From Candidatus Bathyarchaeota archaeon (GTDB lineage: Archaea > Thermoproteota > Bathyarchaeia > Bathyarchaeales > Bathycorpusculaceae): DNA of 8,523 nt. Within the stretch, counting starts at the first letter, position 1. Every line of letters starts with the position of its first letter. The DNA lies in NCBI GenBank assembly GCA_030673805.1, contig DAOVIH010000046.1, positions 1 through 8,523 of the forward strand. The letters run 5' to 3'. Positions 1 to 6,079 of this stretch are shown in pieces. Under the pieces are notes generated by a model that was given only the letters and a program-made list of their open reading frames with translations, searched no databases and was not told the origin of the DNA. The position numbers were made by a program, and so were the translations under genes.

Positions 1-115
1 CATAAATCAACAAGATGATGAATCCAAGCCCAACATAGGTTGCTACCATTGACAAAAGATAACCGTAACCTTCAATATTGACAAGAATTGGGATGACGAC
101 AAGAACTACTAGCAA
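1..115 (-). CDS. N-terminus of a membrane permease-like protein (LivM-like?), partial
   Basis: On the minus strand one frame is open from position 139 to the window edge and reads as strongly hydrophobic protein: a first segment like LLVVLVVIPILV, a short polar turn NIEGYGY, then a second segment like LLSMVATYVGLGFIILLIY. This two-helix start with a short loop resembles the N-terminus of branched-chain amino acid ABC transporter permeases of the LivM type, but only about 40 residues are visible, so the family is a guess. The start is uncertain. The only usual start codon in frame is TTG at 115, without a ribosome binding site. A TATA-like box at 165-174 points instead to a transcript beginning near 143, where another TTG opens a different frame (reads LRALFYRS). 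The start may therefore be a leaderless TTG separated from the hydrophobic frame by a frameshift, either a sequencing error or real decay. The rest lies outside the window. Confidence 0.45.
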   Translation of the reverse strand, partial: MLVVLVVIPILVNIEGYGYLLSMVATYVGLGFIILLIY

Positions 116-164
116 AACAAGAACGATAGAACAAGGCTCTCAAGTTTGTGTTGTCGTCTACTAT

Positions 165-174
165 GTTTAAATAT
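165..174 (-). promoter_or_regulatory. TATA-like box for the leftward permease-like gene
   Basis: On the minus strand 174-165 reads ATATTTAAAC, a good archaeal TATA-box match. Its centre lies about 26 nt upstream of a TTG at 143, the spacing expected between TATA box and transcription start, which would give a leaderless transcript. The TTTAAA core is palindromic, so it could also serve rightward, but nothing starts at the matching distance on that side. This rests on position and sequence only. Confidence 0.35.
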
Positions 175-259
175 CAGATTCTCTATTGCTTATTCGGTAT
201 ATCAGATTTAGTATAAAGCCAAAGAAATATTGGGTTTACGGGTGATATCTCCACTTGTC

Positions 260-284
260 GCTGGTTCAACTCCCCCCGGCTCCA
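260..284 (+). other. tRNA 3'-end-like fragment (T-arm and acceptor strand), possible attachment-site or tRNA remnant
   Basis: The stretch GGTTCAACTCC at 263-273 fits the archaeal T-loop/B-box consensus GGTTCRANTCC at every position. It is followed at exactly tRNA geometry by five bases (272-276), a seven-base strand CGGCTCC (277-283) and an A at the discriminator position (284). No GGAGCCG partner for the acceptor strand exists upstream. The T-stem is broken, since GCTGG at 260-264 cannot pair fully with CCCCC at 272-276, and no acceptable anticodon arm is found just before it. So this is not an intact tRNA. It could be the leftover of an integration event into a tRNA gene, a decayed tRNA, or a chance match. 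Confidence 0.3.
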
Positions 285-404
285 AAGCCGAACCCCCAAC
301 CTTTCCATTTCTTTGTGGTCCCTTACCGACTCATGTGCCAACTAAACCCAGCAACTATTTTGGTGTAAACCTAACAACCAAAAATTCTTTTATTGAGTAC
401 TATA

Positions 405-410
405 GAGGTG
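405..410 (+). promoter_or_regulatory. Ribosome binding site fixing a TTG start
   Basis: GAGGTG pairs perfectly with the archaeal 16S rRNA 3' end (CACCUC) and lies 7 nt before the TTG at 418. The ATG at 436 in the same frame is 25 nt away and has no site of its own. This supports the TTG start of the aminopeptidase gene. Confidence 0.6.
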
Positions 411-417
411 TTCTTGT

Positions 418-1443
418 TTGTGTGAGCTGACAAAAATGGAAGGAATGGCTCCTTGGGAATCCTCGAAGAACGCTTTGGAAAATGTCCTTGAAGCAGTTGC
501 TGGGGAAAAAATTGTCATACTCTGTGACGAAGAGAAAATTGAGGTTGGGCGGGCTTTTGCAGCTGGAGCTATCGCCCTTGGGTTGTGGGCAAGAATGATA
601 GTCCTCAAGACGGATAGAACACCTAGGACTGAGATCCCAGAAAGGCTTTTGGAAGTTTTCTCCTGTAAACCTGATCTGTATCTTAACCTTTTTAGGGAGA
701 GTCTAGAAGAAACCCCTTTTCGAATCAGAGTAATAAAAATGGAGACCCGTGGCCGGGCACGTTTGGGGCACTGTCCTGGAGTAACTTTAGAAATGCTCTC
801 AGACGGGGCCTTAGCTCTAACACCTGAAGAACATAAGAACCTGCAGGAAAAAGCAGAGAAACTTATTGCCACTTTACAAGGAACGCTGAAAGTGGAGATT
901 AGAAACTCCGCAGGAACCAATTTGGCTTTAAGCACCAAAAACCGGCCATTCTTTACAGATACAAAGATAGACTGGAAATCCTTGAAATGGATGAATCTAC
1001 CCACTGGGGAAGTGCTAGTGGCCCCTGTTGAGAATTCTTTGAATGGAAAGATAGTGGTTGATATGGCTATAGGAGGAATTGGCAAACTAAGAAAACCCTT
1101 AGAGGTTTTTGTTAAAGATGGGAGAGCGATGAGCGTTTTTTCTAAAGACAAAGAGACCCTCCGAAGAGTTGAGGAGACCTTTGGTAATGATGAATGGTCC
1201 AATGTTGTTGGCGAGTTCGCTTTTGGAATCAACAGTAAGGCTAGATTTGTAGACGAGTTTCTTGAATCAGAAAAAACCTTAGGAACAGTTCATGTGGCTT
1301 TTGGTTCAAACACAGATATGCCCAAAGGCAAAAACAGATCACGGAATCACATAGACCTGCTTCTTTCAAGTCCCACTGTAACGGTGACCAAAGAAGATGG
1401 AAGTGTATTCAGGGTTCTAAACGAAGGGCAATTTCAGATCTAG
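418..1443 (+). CDS. M29 family metallo-aminopeptidase
   Basis: The 341-residue product looks like a peptidase family M29 (thermophilic aminopeptidase, AmpS/AmpT type) enzyme: a cytosolic metalloenzyme that removes N-terminal residues from peptides using two metal ions. The N-terminal part (about residues 20-60, GEKIVILCDEEK then an alpha-helical stretch) fits the family's N-domain. The catalytic part shows the family motifs in order: NLPTGEV with Glu198, GEFAFG with Glu266, GTVHVAFG with His292, and NHIDLLL with His311 and Asp313, matching the metal ligands known from AmpT. The Tyr that, as I recall, sits seven residues after the third ligand in the bacterial enzyme is Thr here. At 341 residues it is shorter than bacterial members (about 400). 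TTG at 418 is chosen as start because of GAGGTG at 405-410; ATG at 436 is the alternative. It appears to be a single gene and its physiological substrate cannot be read from the context. Confidence 0.85.
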   Translation: MCELTKMEGMAPWESSKNALENVLEAVAGEKIVILCDEEKIEVGRAFAAGAIALGLWARMIVLKTDRTPRTEIPERLLEVFSCKPDLYLNLFRESLEETPFRIRVIKMETRGRARLGHCPGVTLEMLSDGALALTPEEHKNLQEKAEKLIATLQGTLKVEIRNSAGTNLALSTKNRPFFTDTKIDWKSLKWMNLPTGEVLVAPVENSLNGKIVVDMAIGGIGKLRKPLEVFVKDGRAMSVFSKDKETLRRVEETFGNDEWSNVVGEFAFGINSKARFVDEFLESEKTLGTVHVAFGSNTDMPKGKNRSRNHIDLLLSSPTVTVTKEDGSVFRVLNEGQFQI

Positions 1444-1553
1444 CCTAAGTTGCCTATCTTCTTTTAAAGTCTCATTTGGGCGCATCTGTAGCTTCACCGG
1501 ATGACCAAAAAACAGCTTGGTTAACACAAAGCAGATAAAAAAAGGAAAAAGTG

Positions 1554-1573
1554 AAAAGGGATAATACCCTTTT
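1554..1573 (+). repeat. Perfect 7-bp hairpin AAAAGGG / CCCTTTT
   Basis: AAAAGGG (1554-1560) and CCCTTTT (1567-1573) form a perfect stem around the loop ATAATA. It lies 12 nt before the first possible start of the small protein gene and after a purine-rich stretch (AAAAAAAGG at about 1537). It could be a leader element of the small gene or a weak terminator of the aminopeptidase transcript, since the right arm ends in four T. I cannot decide between these. Confidence 0.35.
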
Positions 1574-1585
1574 AGTGACAGCAAA

Positions 1586-1783
1586 GTGGGATCTGAATTG
1601 AGCGAAGTGAATCTAGCAACGGTAAAGTTGAACGGAGAGAAGCAGGACTTCATTCTGAACAAAAAAAACTTCAAAACTGGAAGCAGAGGTTATCATGCAC
1701 AAGGAAAAATGCATATTGGAGAAAAGAGATACCAAATCAACATTTTGTGTGTGGAAATAGGTTCTAAACCAAAAGAAACCTGA
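1586..1783 (+). CDS. Small protein of unknown function (about 60-65 aa)
   Basis: I do not know a function for this gene. The frame from GTG at 1586 gives 65 residues. The composition looks like a real compact protein: a regular run of beta-strand-like segments (VNLATVKLNG, KQDFILNKKNF, GYHAQGKMHIG, RYQINILCVEIG), many Lys and Gly, no signal peptide, no membrane segment, and a KPKET tail. The pattern FKTGSRGYHAQGKM followed by KRYQIN looks like short conserved archaeal proteins, but that is an impression, not a search result. The start is open: GTG 1586 has no ribosome binding site, TTG at 1598 lies 7 nt after GTGGG and would give a protein beginning MSEVNLATVKLNG, and GTG at 1607 is also possible. 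It sits alone between the aminopeptidase and purE, with hairpins on both sides, so it may have its own transcript. Confidence 0.6.
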   Translation: MGSELSEVNLATVKLNGEKQDFILNKKNFKTGSRGYHAQGKMHIGEKRYQINILCVEIGSKPKET

Positions 1784-1787
1784 GAAC

Positions 1788-1847
1788 TTGCACTATTTCT
1801 TGTGCAATCTTTCGTACCGTGAACAGAACGGCACACTCCCATTTTTT
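1788..1847 (+). terminator. Possible terminator region: hairpins followed by T6
   Basis: Just after the stop of the small gene, TTGCAC (1788-1793) and GTGCAA (1802-1807) form a perfect 6-bp stem with an 8-nt loop. A short CCGT/ACGG stem follows, and then a run of six T at 1842-1847. Archaeal termination depends mainly on T-rich tracts in the non-template strand, so the T run is the meaningful part and the hairpins may be incidental. It would separate the small gene from purE. Confidence 0.35.
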
Positions 1848-1904
1848 CAGTCTTTCATTATCTTCGGTTCAAGATTCTAACAAGTTTCCCAGCGATTGTG
1901 TTTC

Positions 1905-1910
1905 TTAAAA
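1905..1910 (+). promoter_or_regulatory. Possible TATA box upstream of purE
   Basis: TTAAAA at 1905-1910 would place transcription start near 1933, giving a leader of roughly 28 nt before the purE ATG at 1961 that includes the GGTGA ribosome binding site. The region is A+T-rich throughout, so chance matches are likely. Confidence 0.25.
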
Positions 1911-1950
1911 CTAATTAGTAAGATGATAGTTAGAAATCTAAGTGTAGCAC

Positions 1951-1955
1951 GGTGA
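1951..1955 (+). promoter_or_regulatory. Ribosome binding site of purE, decides between two starts
   Basis: GGTGA pairs with the 16S rRNA 3' end and lies 5 nt before ATG 1961. The longer start GTG at 1952 lies inside this site and has no good site of its own, so ATG 1961 is preferred. Confidence 0.5.
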
Positions 1956-1960
1956 AAAAG

Positions 1961-2440
1961 ATGGATGGAAAAGCGATAATACTTATGGGTTCAAAAAAGG
2001 ATCTGGAGTTCTGCCGCAAAATAACCAAGTACTTAACGATTCTAGGGATAGATTATGAATTTCGAGTTGCCTCAGCCCACAAGACTCCTCACAAAGCACT
2101 GGCGATAATTAAGGAGTATGAGGCTCAAAAAGTGGTCTTTGTAACAGTTGCTGGGCGTTCCAACGCCTTAAGCGCCTTTGTTGATGGACAAACCACAAAA
2201 CCTGTGATCGCTTGTCCACCCTACTCAGAAAAATATGGCGGCGCAGACATATACTCTTCGCTAAGACTCCCCAGCGGCATCGGCTCCCTCACAACGATTG
2301 AACCAGAAGGCGCTGCAATTGCAGTGGCAAAGATCTTTGCAATTGACAACAAAAAACTTCAGAGAACTATACAAGAATACCAGCTTAGGAAGAAACAAGA
2401 AATCGAAAAAGCCGATGAACTACTTGAACACCTAAAGTAA
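1961..2440 (+). CDS. purE: Class II PurE, AIR carboxylase (CO2-dependent)
   Basis: This enzyme converts aminoimidazole ribonucleotide (AIR) to CAIR in purine synthesis. Of the two PurE classes, the sequence fits class II, which carboxylates AIR directly with CO2 and needs no PurK: it has SAHKTP (38-43, with the catalytic His at 40), VAGRSN (63-68) and SSLRLPSGIG (99-108). Class I enzymes have SAHRTP and an AGGAAHLPG-like loop there. The whole stretch AGRSN, PVIACPP, SSLRLPSG and EPEGAA is strikingly like the C-terminal half of animal PAICS. MGS at residues 9-11 starts the phosphate-binding loop. The length of 159 residues from ATG 1961 is normal for a single-domain PurE, and the position of His40 also supports this start over GTG 1952. 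The C-terminus ends in a charged helix. purC follows after 356 nt, so co-transcription is possible but not shown. Confidence 0.92.
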   Translation: MDGKAIILMGSKKDLEFCRKITKYLTILGIDYEFRVASAHKTPHKALAIIKEYEAQKVVFVTVAGRSNALSAFVDGQTTKPVIACPPYSEKYGGADIYSSLRLPSGIGSLTTIEPEGAAIAVAKIFAIDNKKLQRTIQEYQLRKKQEIEKADELLEHLK

Positions 2441-2796
2441 CGAAACCACTCAGATCACAAAAAGGATGCTGGTGCAATCTGCGAGCAATTTCCAGTATTA
2501 TCGCAATCTATTGGACTTTCAGAACCAATACAATATGGGGCGTGTATCCATTTAATTGCGAACAAATGGTATAACACAACCGCTGATCACCACGATAGCG
2601 GAAACCTTCTTTAGCAATGCCAAAAAGTTGGTAGCTGTTCTCAACTGAAGCTTTTTAGTTGTGGGTGGCTATGCTCTACTCCAAAAAACTGCGTGATTCA
2701 AGAGTTGCATTGAGTTTGGATGAACTAAACCAAGTCAGATCATTTTCAAGAACATTTTCGATAAAGTTAAAGAGGTTGAAAAGGAGAGTTTAGATC
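2441..2796. other. 356-nt gap between purE and purC with two hairpins and short open frames
   Basis: No convincing gene is seen on either strand. Two hairpins are present, CCGCT/AGCGG at 2580-2601 and one at 2642-2661. Two short plus-strand frames could be read: ATG 2466 to 2555 (29 codons, without features) and ATG 2671 to 2793 (40 codons, rich in Lys and Arg, preceded by GGGTGG). A third frame ends with a helical, charged stretch FDKVKEVEKESLDHGKR that runs into the start of purC. This frame has no start codon after the TGA at about 2720. It may be the decayed C-terminus of a lost gene, or simply the result of the purine-rich ribosome binding region (AGGAG at 2782-2786) of purC. Confidence 0.5.
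2642..2661 (+). repeat. 8-bp hairpin upstream of purC
   Basis: CAACTGAA (2642-2649) pairs with TTTAGTTG (2654-2661), including one G-T wobble, around the tetraloop GCTT. It is the longest stem I see in the purE-purC gap, about 135 nt before purC. It could be a transcript end of purE or part of a purC leader. No known riboswitch consensus, including the purine riboswitch core, is recognisable around it. Confidence 0.3.
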
Positions 2797-3861
2797 ATGG
2801 GAAGCGTTAAAGACCTAGAAATAATTAGGAAACCCACTCGAAACGCTATGGGTATTGGTAGATTTCATTTTTCAGATCGTTATTCTGTTTTTGATTGGGG
2901 AGAAATGCCTGATCACATAGACGGAAAAGGCGAAGCGCTGTGTTTGATGGGTGCCTACTGTTTTGAAAAACTAAAAGAAAATGGTGTTAGAACCCATTAT
3001 AGGGGGTTAGTAGACGAAACCAAGAAAGTTGTAAATTTCAAAGAGGTGGAAACCCCCACAAACGTGATGGAAGTGGACTTGGTTAATGTTTACCGACCAG
3101 AAACACACAAAAACCAAGGCATACTCGCTTATGACTATGGATATTTCACCTCTAGTTTGAGGAACTATTTGATTCCGCTAGAGATTATATATCGGAATGG
3201 GCTTCCTGAGGGATCTTCAGTTTTCAGAAGGCTTTCACGAGGCGTTACAACTCCTAAAGAATTAGGTTTAGACCATTATCCTAAGCCTGGCGAACGATTG
3301 TCACAGCCAATATTTGATGTCAGCACCAAACTTGAAGAAACTGATCGCTACGTTAATTGGGACGAAGCAAAGAGAATTGCTGGTCTAGAAAACAACGAGT
3401 TGACTGAGATTAAAATCGTTCTTTCAGAAGCTAACCACGTCATTAGCGAAATTGCTTCGAGCCTCGGGTTGGAGAATGAAGATGGAAAAATTGAATTGGC
3501 TTTTGATCAAGAAAGAAGGCTCATGGTTGTAGACGTTTTAGGAACCTTAGATGAGTGCAGGTTCACATATAGTGGATTGCCAGTGAGTAAAGAGATTGGC
3601 AGACGGTTCTACAGGAAAACTCAGTGGTACAAAGATGTGGAGACTGCAAAGAAAACAGCTGAATTGAGGGGTGTTAAAGATTGGAGAAAAATCTGCAAGT
3701 CCCAACCTCCGAAACTTGATAAACAATTGAGAACTATTATCAGTGAGGTTTACATGGCTGCAGCTAACGGCCTAACAACCAACGCGATGTTCGATTCACC
3801 CCCGCTTGCAGAAGTAATATCCAAATATGAAAAATACGCGAGTGGAAAAGATGTTAGTTGA
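2797..3861 (+). CDS. purC: SAICAR synthetase, long archaeal form
   Basis: PurC joins CAIR and aspartate with ATP to give SAICAR, the step after PurE. The N-terminal lobe has the signature FSDRYSVFDWGEMPD followed by HIDGKG (residues 25-45) and MGAYCFEKL with THYRGL (51-71). The next family blocks are YLIPLEIIYRN (124-134), a substrate-site block FDVSTKLEETDRY (173-185), DGKIELAF (229-236) and DVLGTLDECRF (246-256). At 354 residues it is much longer than typical bacterial PurC (about 240) and fits the long type I know from haloarchaea, which shares the YSVFDWG..PD and THYRG blocks. The extra length lies in insertions and a C-terminal helical part ending with FDSPPLAEVISKYEKY. ATG 2797 is supported by AGGAG at 2782-2786, 10 nt upstream. 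The gene overlaps the following purP-family gene, so it heads a coupled operon. Confidence 0.93.
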   Translation: MGSVKDLEIIRKPTRNAMGIGRFHFSDRYSVFDWGEMPDHIDGKGEALCLMGAYCFEKLKENGVRTHYRGLVDETKKVVNFKEVETPTNVMEVDLVNVYRPETHKNQGILAYDYGYFTSSLRNYLIPLEIIYRNGLPEGSSVFRRLSRGVTTPKELGLDHYPKPGERLSQPIFDVSTKLEETDRYVNWDEAKRIAGLENNELTEIKIVLSEANHVISEIASSLGLENEDGKIELAFDQERRLMVVDVLGTLDECRFTYSGLPVSKEIGRRFYRKTQWYKDVETAKKTAELRGVKDWRKICKSQPPKLDKQLRTIISEVYMAAANGLTTNAMFDSPPLAEVISKYEKYASGKDVS

Positions 3862-4948
3862 CAAAATTCACGAAGTCACAAGAGAATACGACCTTGAAAA
3901 AATCAGAATTGGTGTCTTGGGATCTCATTCAGCCCTTGAAATTGCTTCAGGAGCCAAGCAGGAAGGCTTTGAGACCGTTGTAATCTGCCAAAAAGGTCGC
4001 GAAAAAACTTATGCCAAATACTACAAGGGCATTTTTGACCATATCATACTTTTGGACAGATTTGTAGACATAATGAAGACAAAAAATCTGCAAGAACTGG
4101 CTGACCTGAACACGGTTTTTGTGCCGAATCGTTCCTTTTCAGTTTACGTTGGATATGAAAACATCGAAGAAAGATTTCTTGTGCCTATGATCGGAAACAG
4201 GTATATTCTGAAGACAGAAGAACGTAACACTCCTAGAAACCAGTATTACCTCCTTCAAGAAGCCGGGATCTCTACTCCCAAAACTTTCGATTCCCCCCAA
4301 GAAATTAACCGTCTTTCAATTGTAAAGGTTCCAGAAAGAGAGCGGAAAATAGAGAGGGCTTTCTTTTATGCCTCTTCTCCAGAAGAATTCGAAAGGAAAA
4401 CTGAAGAGCGAATACGAAAAGGAATAATTTCTTCTGAAGCATTAGACGAAGCGGTTATAGAAGAATACGTTATCGGAGCAAAGTTTAACGCAAACTTTTT
4501 TTGGTCCCCATTAACGGACGAAATAGACCTTTTAGGTTTTGACAAAAGAGTGCAAACAGACTTGGACGGAGTATTAGACTTGCCTGCGACTGAGCAGTTG
4601 GAACTAGGTGTACCAACTCAAAACATAGAAATCGGCCATACAGGGGCTACCATGAGAGAAAGTCAACTGGAAAAAATCTTTGCTGCAGGGGAACGTTTTG
4701 TAAAAGTATGCAAAAAAGAGTTTCCACCAGGTATGATCGGACTGTTTGCTCTTCAAGGTGCAATTACTAAAGAATTACAATTCTACGTTTTTGATGTTAG
4801 CCCCAGAGTTCCGGGGTGTCCCTGCGTGGAACCTACCTCGCCATACATGAAGTACAAGTATGGAAAGGAGGTGGGTCCGGGGAGACGGGTTGCAATGGAG
4901 ATAAAACGCGCAGTGAAGGAGAATCGCCTTTTGGAAGTGGTAACATGA
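3851..4948 (+). CDS. purP: PurP-family ATP-grasp protein, divergent paralog
   Basis: This protein belongs to the PurP family (formate-dependent FAICAR synthetase: AICAR + formate + ATP to FAICAR), shown by LGSHSAL at 23-29, QKGREKTY, the helix-strand pattern and a C-terminal ATP-grasp fold. It differs from its neighbour copy at key points. The glycine loop PGAKGGRGYF of canonical PurP is VPERERKIERAFF here (160-172). The metal-binding block FEISARIVAGTN is FDVSPRVPGCPC (314-325), with Asp for Glu and no Asn. As far as I recall, a second PurP subfamily in archaea shares a charged, ERAFF/ERGFF-like loop, so this is probably a subfamily trait and not decay. The protein is otherwise intact and full length (365 aa). 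ATG 3851 is chosen because it fits the family N-terminus (MLVDKIHEV); ATG 3827 in the same frame is possible. It overlaps purC by 11 bp and the next gene by ATGA. The exact reaction is unproven. Confidence 0.85.
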   Translation: MLVDKIHEVTREYDLEKIRIGVLGSHSALEIASGAKQEGFETVVICQKGREKTYAKYYKGIFDHIILLDRFVDIMKTKNLQELADLNTVFVPNRSFSVYVGYENIEERFLVPMIGNRYILKTEERNTPRNQYYLLQEAGISTPKTFDSPQEINRLSIVKVPERERKIERAFFYASSPEEFERKTEERIRKGIISSEALDEAVIEEYVIGAKFNANFFWSPLTDEIDLLGFDKRVQTDLDGVLDLPATEQLELGVPTQNIEIGHTGATMRESQLEKIFAAGERFVKVCKKEFPPGMIGLFALQGAITKELQFYVFDVSPRVPGCPCVEPTSPYMKYKYGKEVGPGRRVAMEIKRAVKENRLLEVVT

Positions 4949-6030
4949 TAACAAGAACTGACATAGGGTCAATCGTTGACAATTACGATCCAAAAGAGCT
5001 TGCTATAGGGACATTGGGCTCTCATTCTGCGCTGAATATCTTCAAAGGTGCAAGAGAAGAAGGTTTCAGGACCGTATGCATCTGTAAGGAAAAAGATCGA
5101 ATTGTGTATGAAAAGTTTCCTTTGGTGGACAAACTCTTAATCGTTGAAGACTTCTCCGAACTGCTAAATAATTCCCTTCAGGAGAAACTGCGACAACTAA
5201 ACGTTGTTCTTATCCCTCATGGATCTTTTACCGCTTACTTAAGCACTGAGCAACTCACTGAAAGCCTCTACGTTCCAATGTTTGGAAACCGAGAACTCCT
5301 CAAATGGGAAGCAAACAGAGACTCGCAGGCAGAATGGCTACGTAAAGCAGGACTTAGATTGCCTAAGACATTTAAAAACCCCGAAGAAATCAACGGCCTT
5401 ACCATTGCAAAGCTGCCTGGCGCCAAGGGTGGCCGAGGATATTTTCTGGCTAGTTCTCCTGAAGCATTCGACAAGAAATTCAAGGAGATGCACAACCGTG
5501 GTTTGCTCACAAAGGAAGATAGGAGCAGGATTCACCTGCAAGAATATGCCCTAGGTGTCACGGTGTATCCCCACTATTTCTCATCCTTGGTATACAACGA
5601 CGTGGAACTACTAGGAGTGGACAGACGTTACGAATCCGCTGTGGACGCAATAGGGAGGATTCCCGCAAACGAACAACTCGAGATACAAGTCAATCCAACC
5701 TACACTGTTGTGGGTAACATTCCGCTTACGTTAAGAGAATCTCTTCTCCCTAAACTAATCAGAATGGGCGAGGCCGTCAACAAAAAAGCAAGGGAACTGG
5801 CTCCACCAGGGATAATCGGCCCTTTTTGTTTGGAAACCGTGATAACCGATGACCTAGAAATCTACACATTTGAGATCTCAGCCCGAATAGTAGCCGGCAC
5901 CAATGTAGGAATAGGCACTTCACCTTATGCATATCTGAAATACGGCGAAAACATGTACATGGGAAGAAGAATCGCCAAAGAAATAAGAGAAGCTCTTGAA
6001 ACAGAACAACTTGGTAAAATCTTAGCATAA
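4945..6030 (+). CDS. purP: Formate-dependent FAICAR synthetase, canonical PurP
   Basis: PurP uses formate and ATP to formylate AICAR to FAICAR, replacing the folate-dependent PurH transformylase in many archaea. The 361-residue product has the same length, as I recall, as the characterised Methanocaldococcus jannaschii enzyme. It keeps the canonical features: LGSHSAL (24-30), IPHGSF (90-95), VPMFGNRELLKWE (110-122), the ATP-grasp glycine loop PGAKGGRGYF (158-167), LGVDRRYESAVDAIGRIPA (223-241), PPGIIGPFCLE (287-297), and the metal-binding block FEISARIVAGTN (309-320). The start is the ATG at 4945, whose bases overlap the TGA stop of the previous gene (ATGA), preceded by GGAAGTGG at about 4933-4940. 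The open frame extends upstream to 4816 only because it is a shadow of the previous gene. Sequence similarity to the preceding gene along the full length shows an old tandem duplication. It is the last gene of the purC operon. Confidence 0.93.
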   Translation: MITRTDIGSIVDNYDPKELAIGTLGSHSALNIFKGAREEGFRTVCICKEKDRIVYEKFPLVDKLLIVEDFSELLNNSLQEKLRQLNVVLIPHGSFTAYLSTEQLTESLYVPMFGNRELLKWEANRDSQAEWLRKAGLRLPKTFKNPEEINGLTIAKLPGAKGGRGYFLASSPEAFDKKFKEMHNRGLLTKEDRSRIHLQEYALGVTVYPHYFSSLVYNDVELLGVDRRYESAVDAIGRIPANEQLEIQVNPTYTVVGNIPLTLRESLLPKLIRMGEAVNKKARELAPPGIIGPFCLETVITDDLEIYTFEISARIVAGTNVGIGTSPYAYLKYGENMYMGRRIAKEIREALETEQLGKILA

Positions 6031-6040
6031 AACCGGTTTT
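6029..6040. terminator. Perfect 12-bp palindrome at the end of the pur operon
   Basis: AAAACCGGTTTT is a perfect palindrome that begins inside the purP stop codon. An AAAACC at 6060-6065 offers a second partner for GGTTTT. It lies between two converging genes whose stops are 49 nt apart, so it could end transcription of the pur operon through its T-rich right arm or mark a bidirectional end. The T run is only four long, so termination is not certain. Confidence 0.35.
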
Positions 6041-6079
6041 CGTGATTTGAGTATATACCAAAACCTCGACACTAGAGAT

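Larger units (their letters stand above)
116..417. other. Intergenic region without a convincing gene
   Basis: No protein-coding stretch here looks real. The 66-codon frame at 230-430 reads through the tRNA-like tail (as LVAGSTPPGSK), a typical artefact. What can be seen is a palindromic TTTAAA element at 166-171, a tRNA 3'-end-like stretch at 260-284, a small hairpin CGGCT-CCAA-AGCCG at 277-290 that overlaps it, and the ribosome binding site of the aminopeptidase gene at 405-410. The region is C-rich between 271 and 305 and otherwise A+T-rich. Confidence 0.6.

Noticed and set aside
230..430. Plus-strand frame of 66 codons before the aminopeptidase gene
   Set aside because: It reads through the tRNA-like tail (LVAGSTPPGSK), has no ribosome binding site and low-complexity composition.
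390..1232. Long minus-strand open frame of 280 codons opposite the aminopeptidase gene
   Set aside because: It is a Ser/Pro-rich shadow of the plus-strand gene, which has complete M29 motifs and a ribosome binding site; the shadow shows no recognisable domain.
2466..2555. 29-codon frame in the purE-purC gap
   Set aside because: It is short, without conserved-looking features, and of a length expected by chance.
4816..4944. Upstream extension of the second purP frame by 43 codons
   Set aside because: It is the alternate frame of the preceding gene; the family N-terminus and a ribosome binding site fit ATG 4945.
5268..5554. Several overlapping frames on both strands inside the second purP
   Set aside because: They lie wholly inside a well-supported gene and have no start signals or recognisable products.
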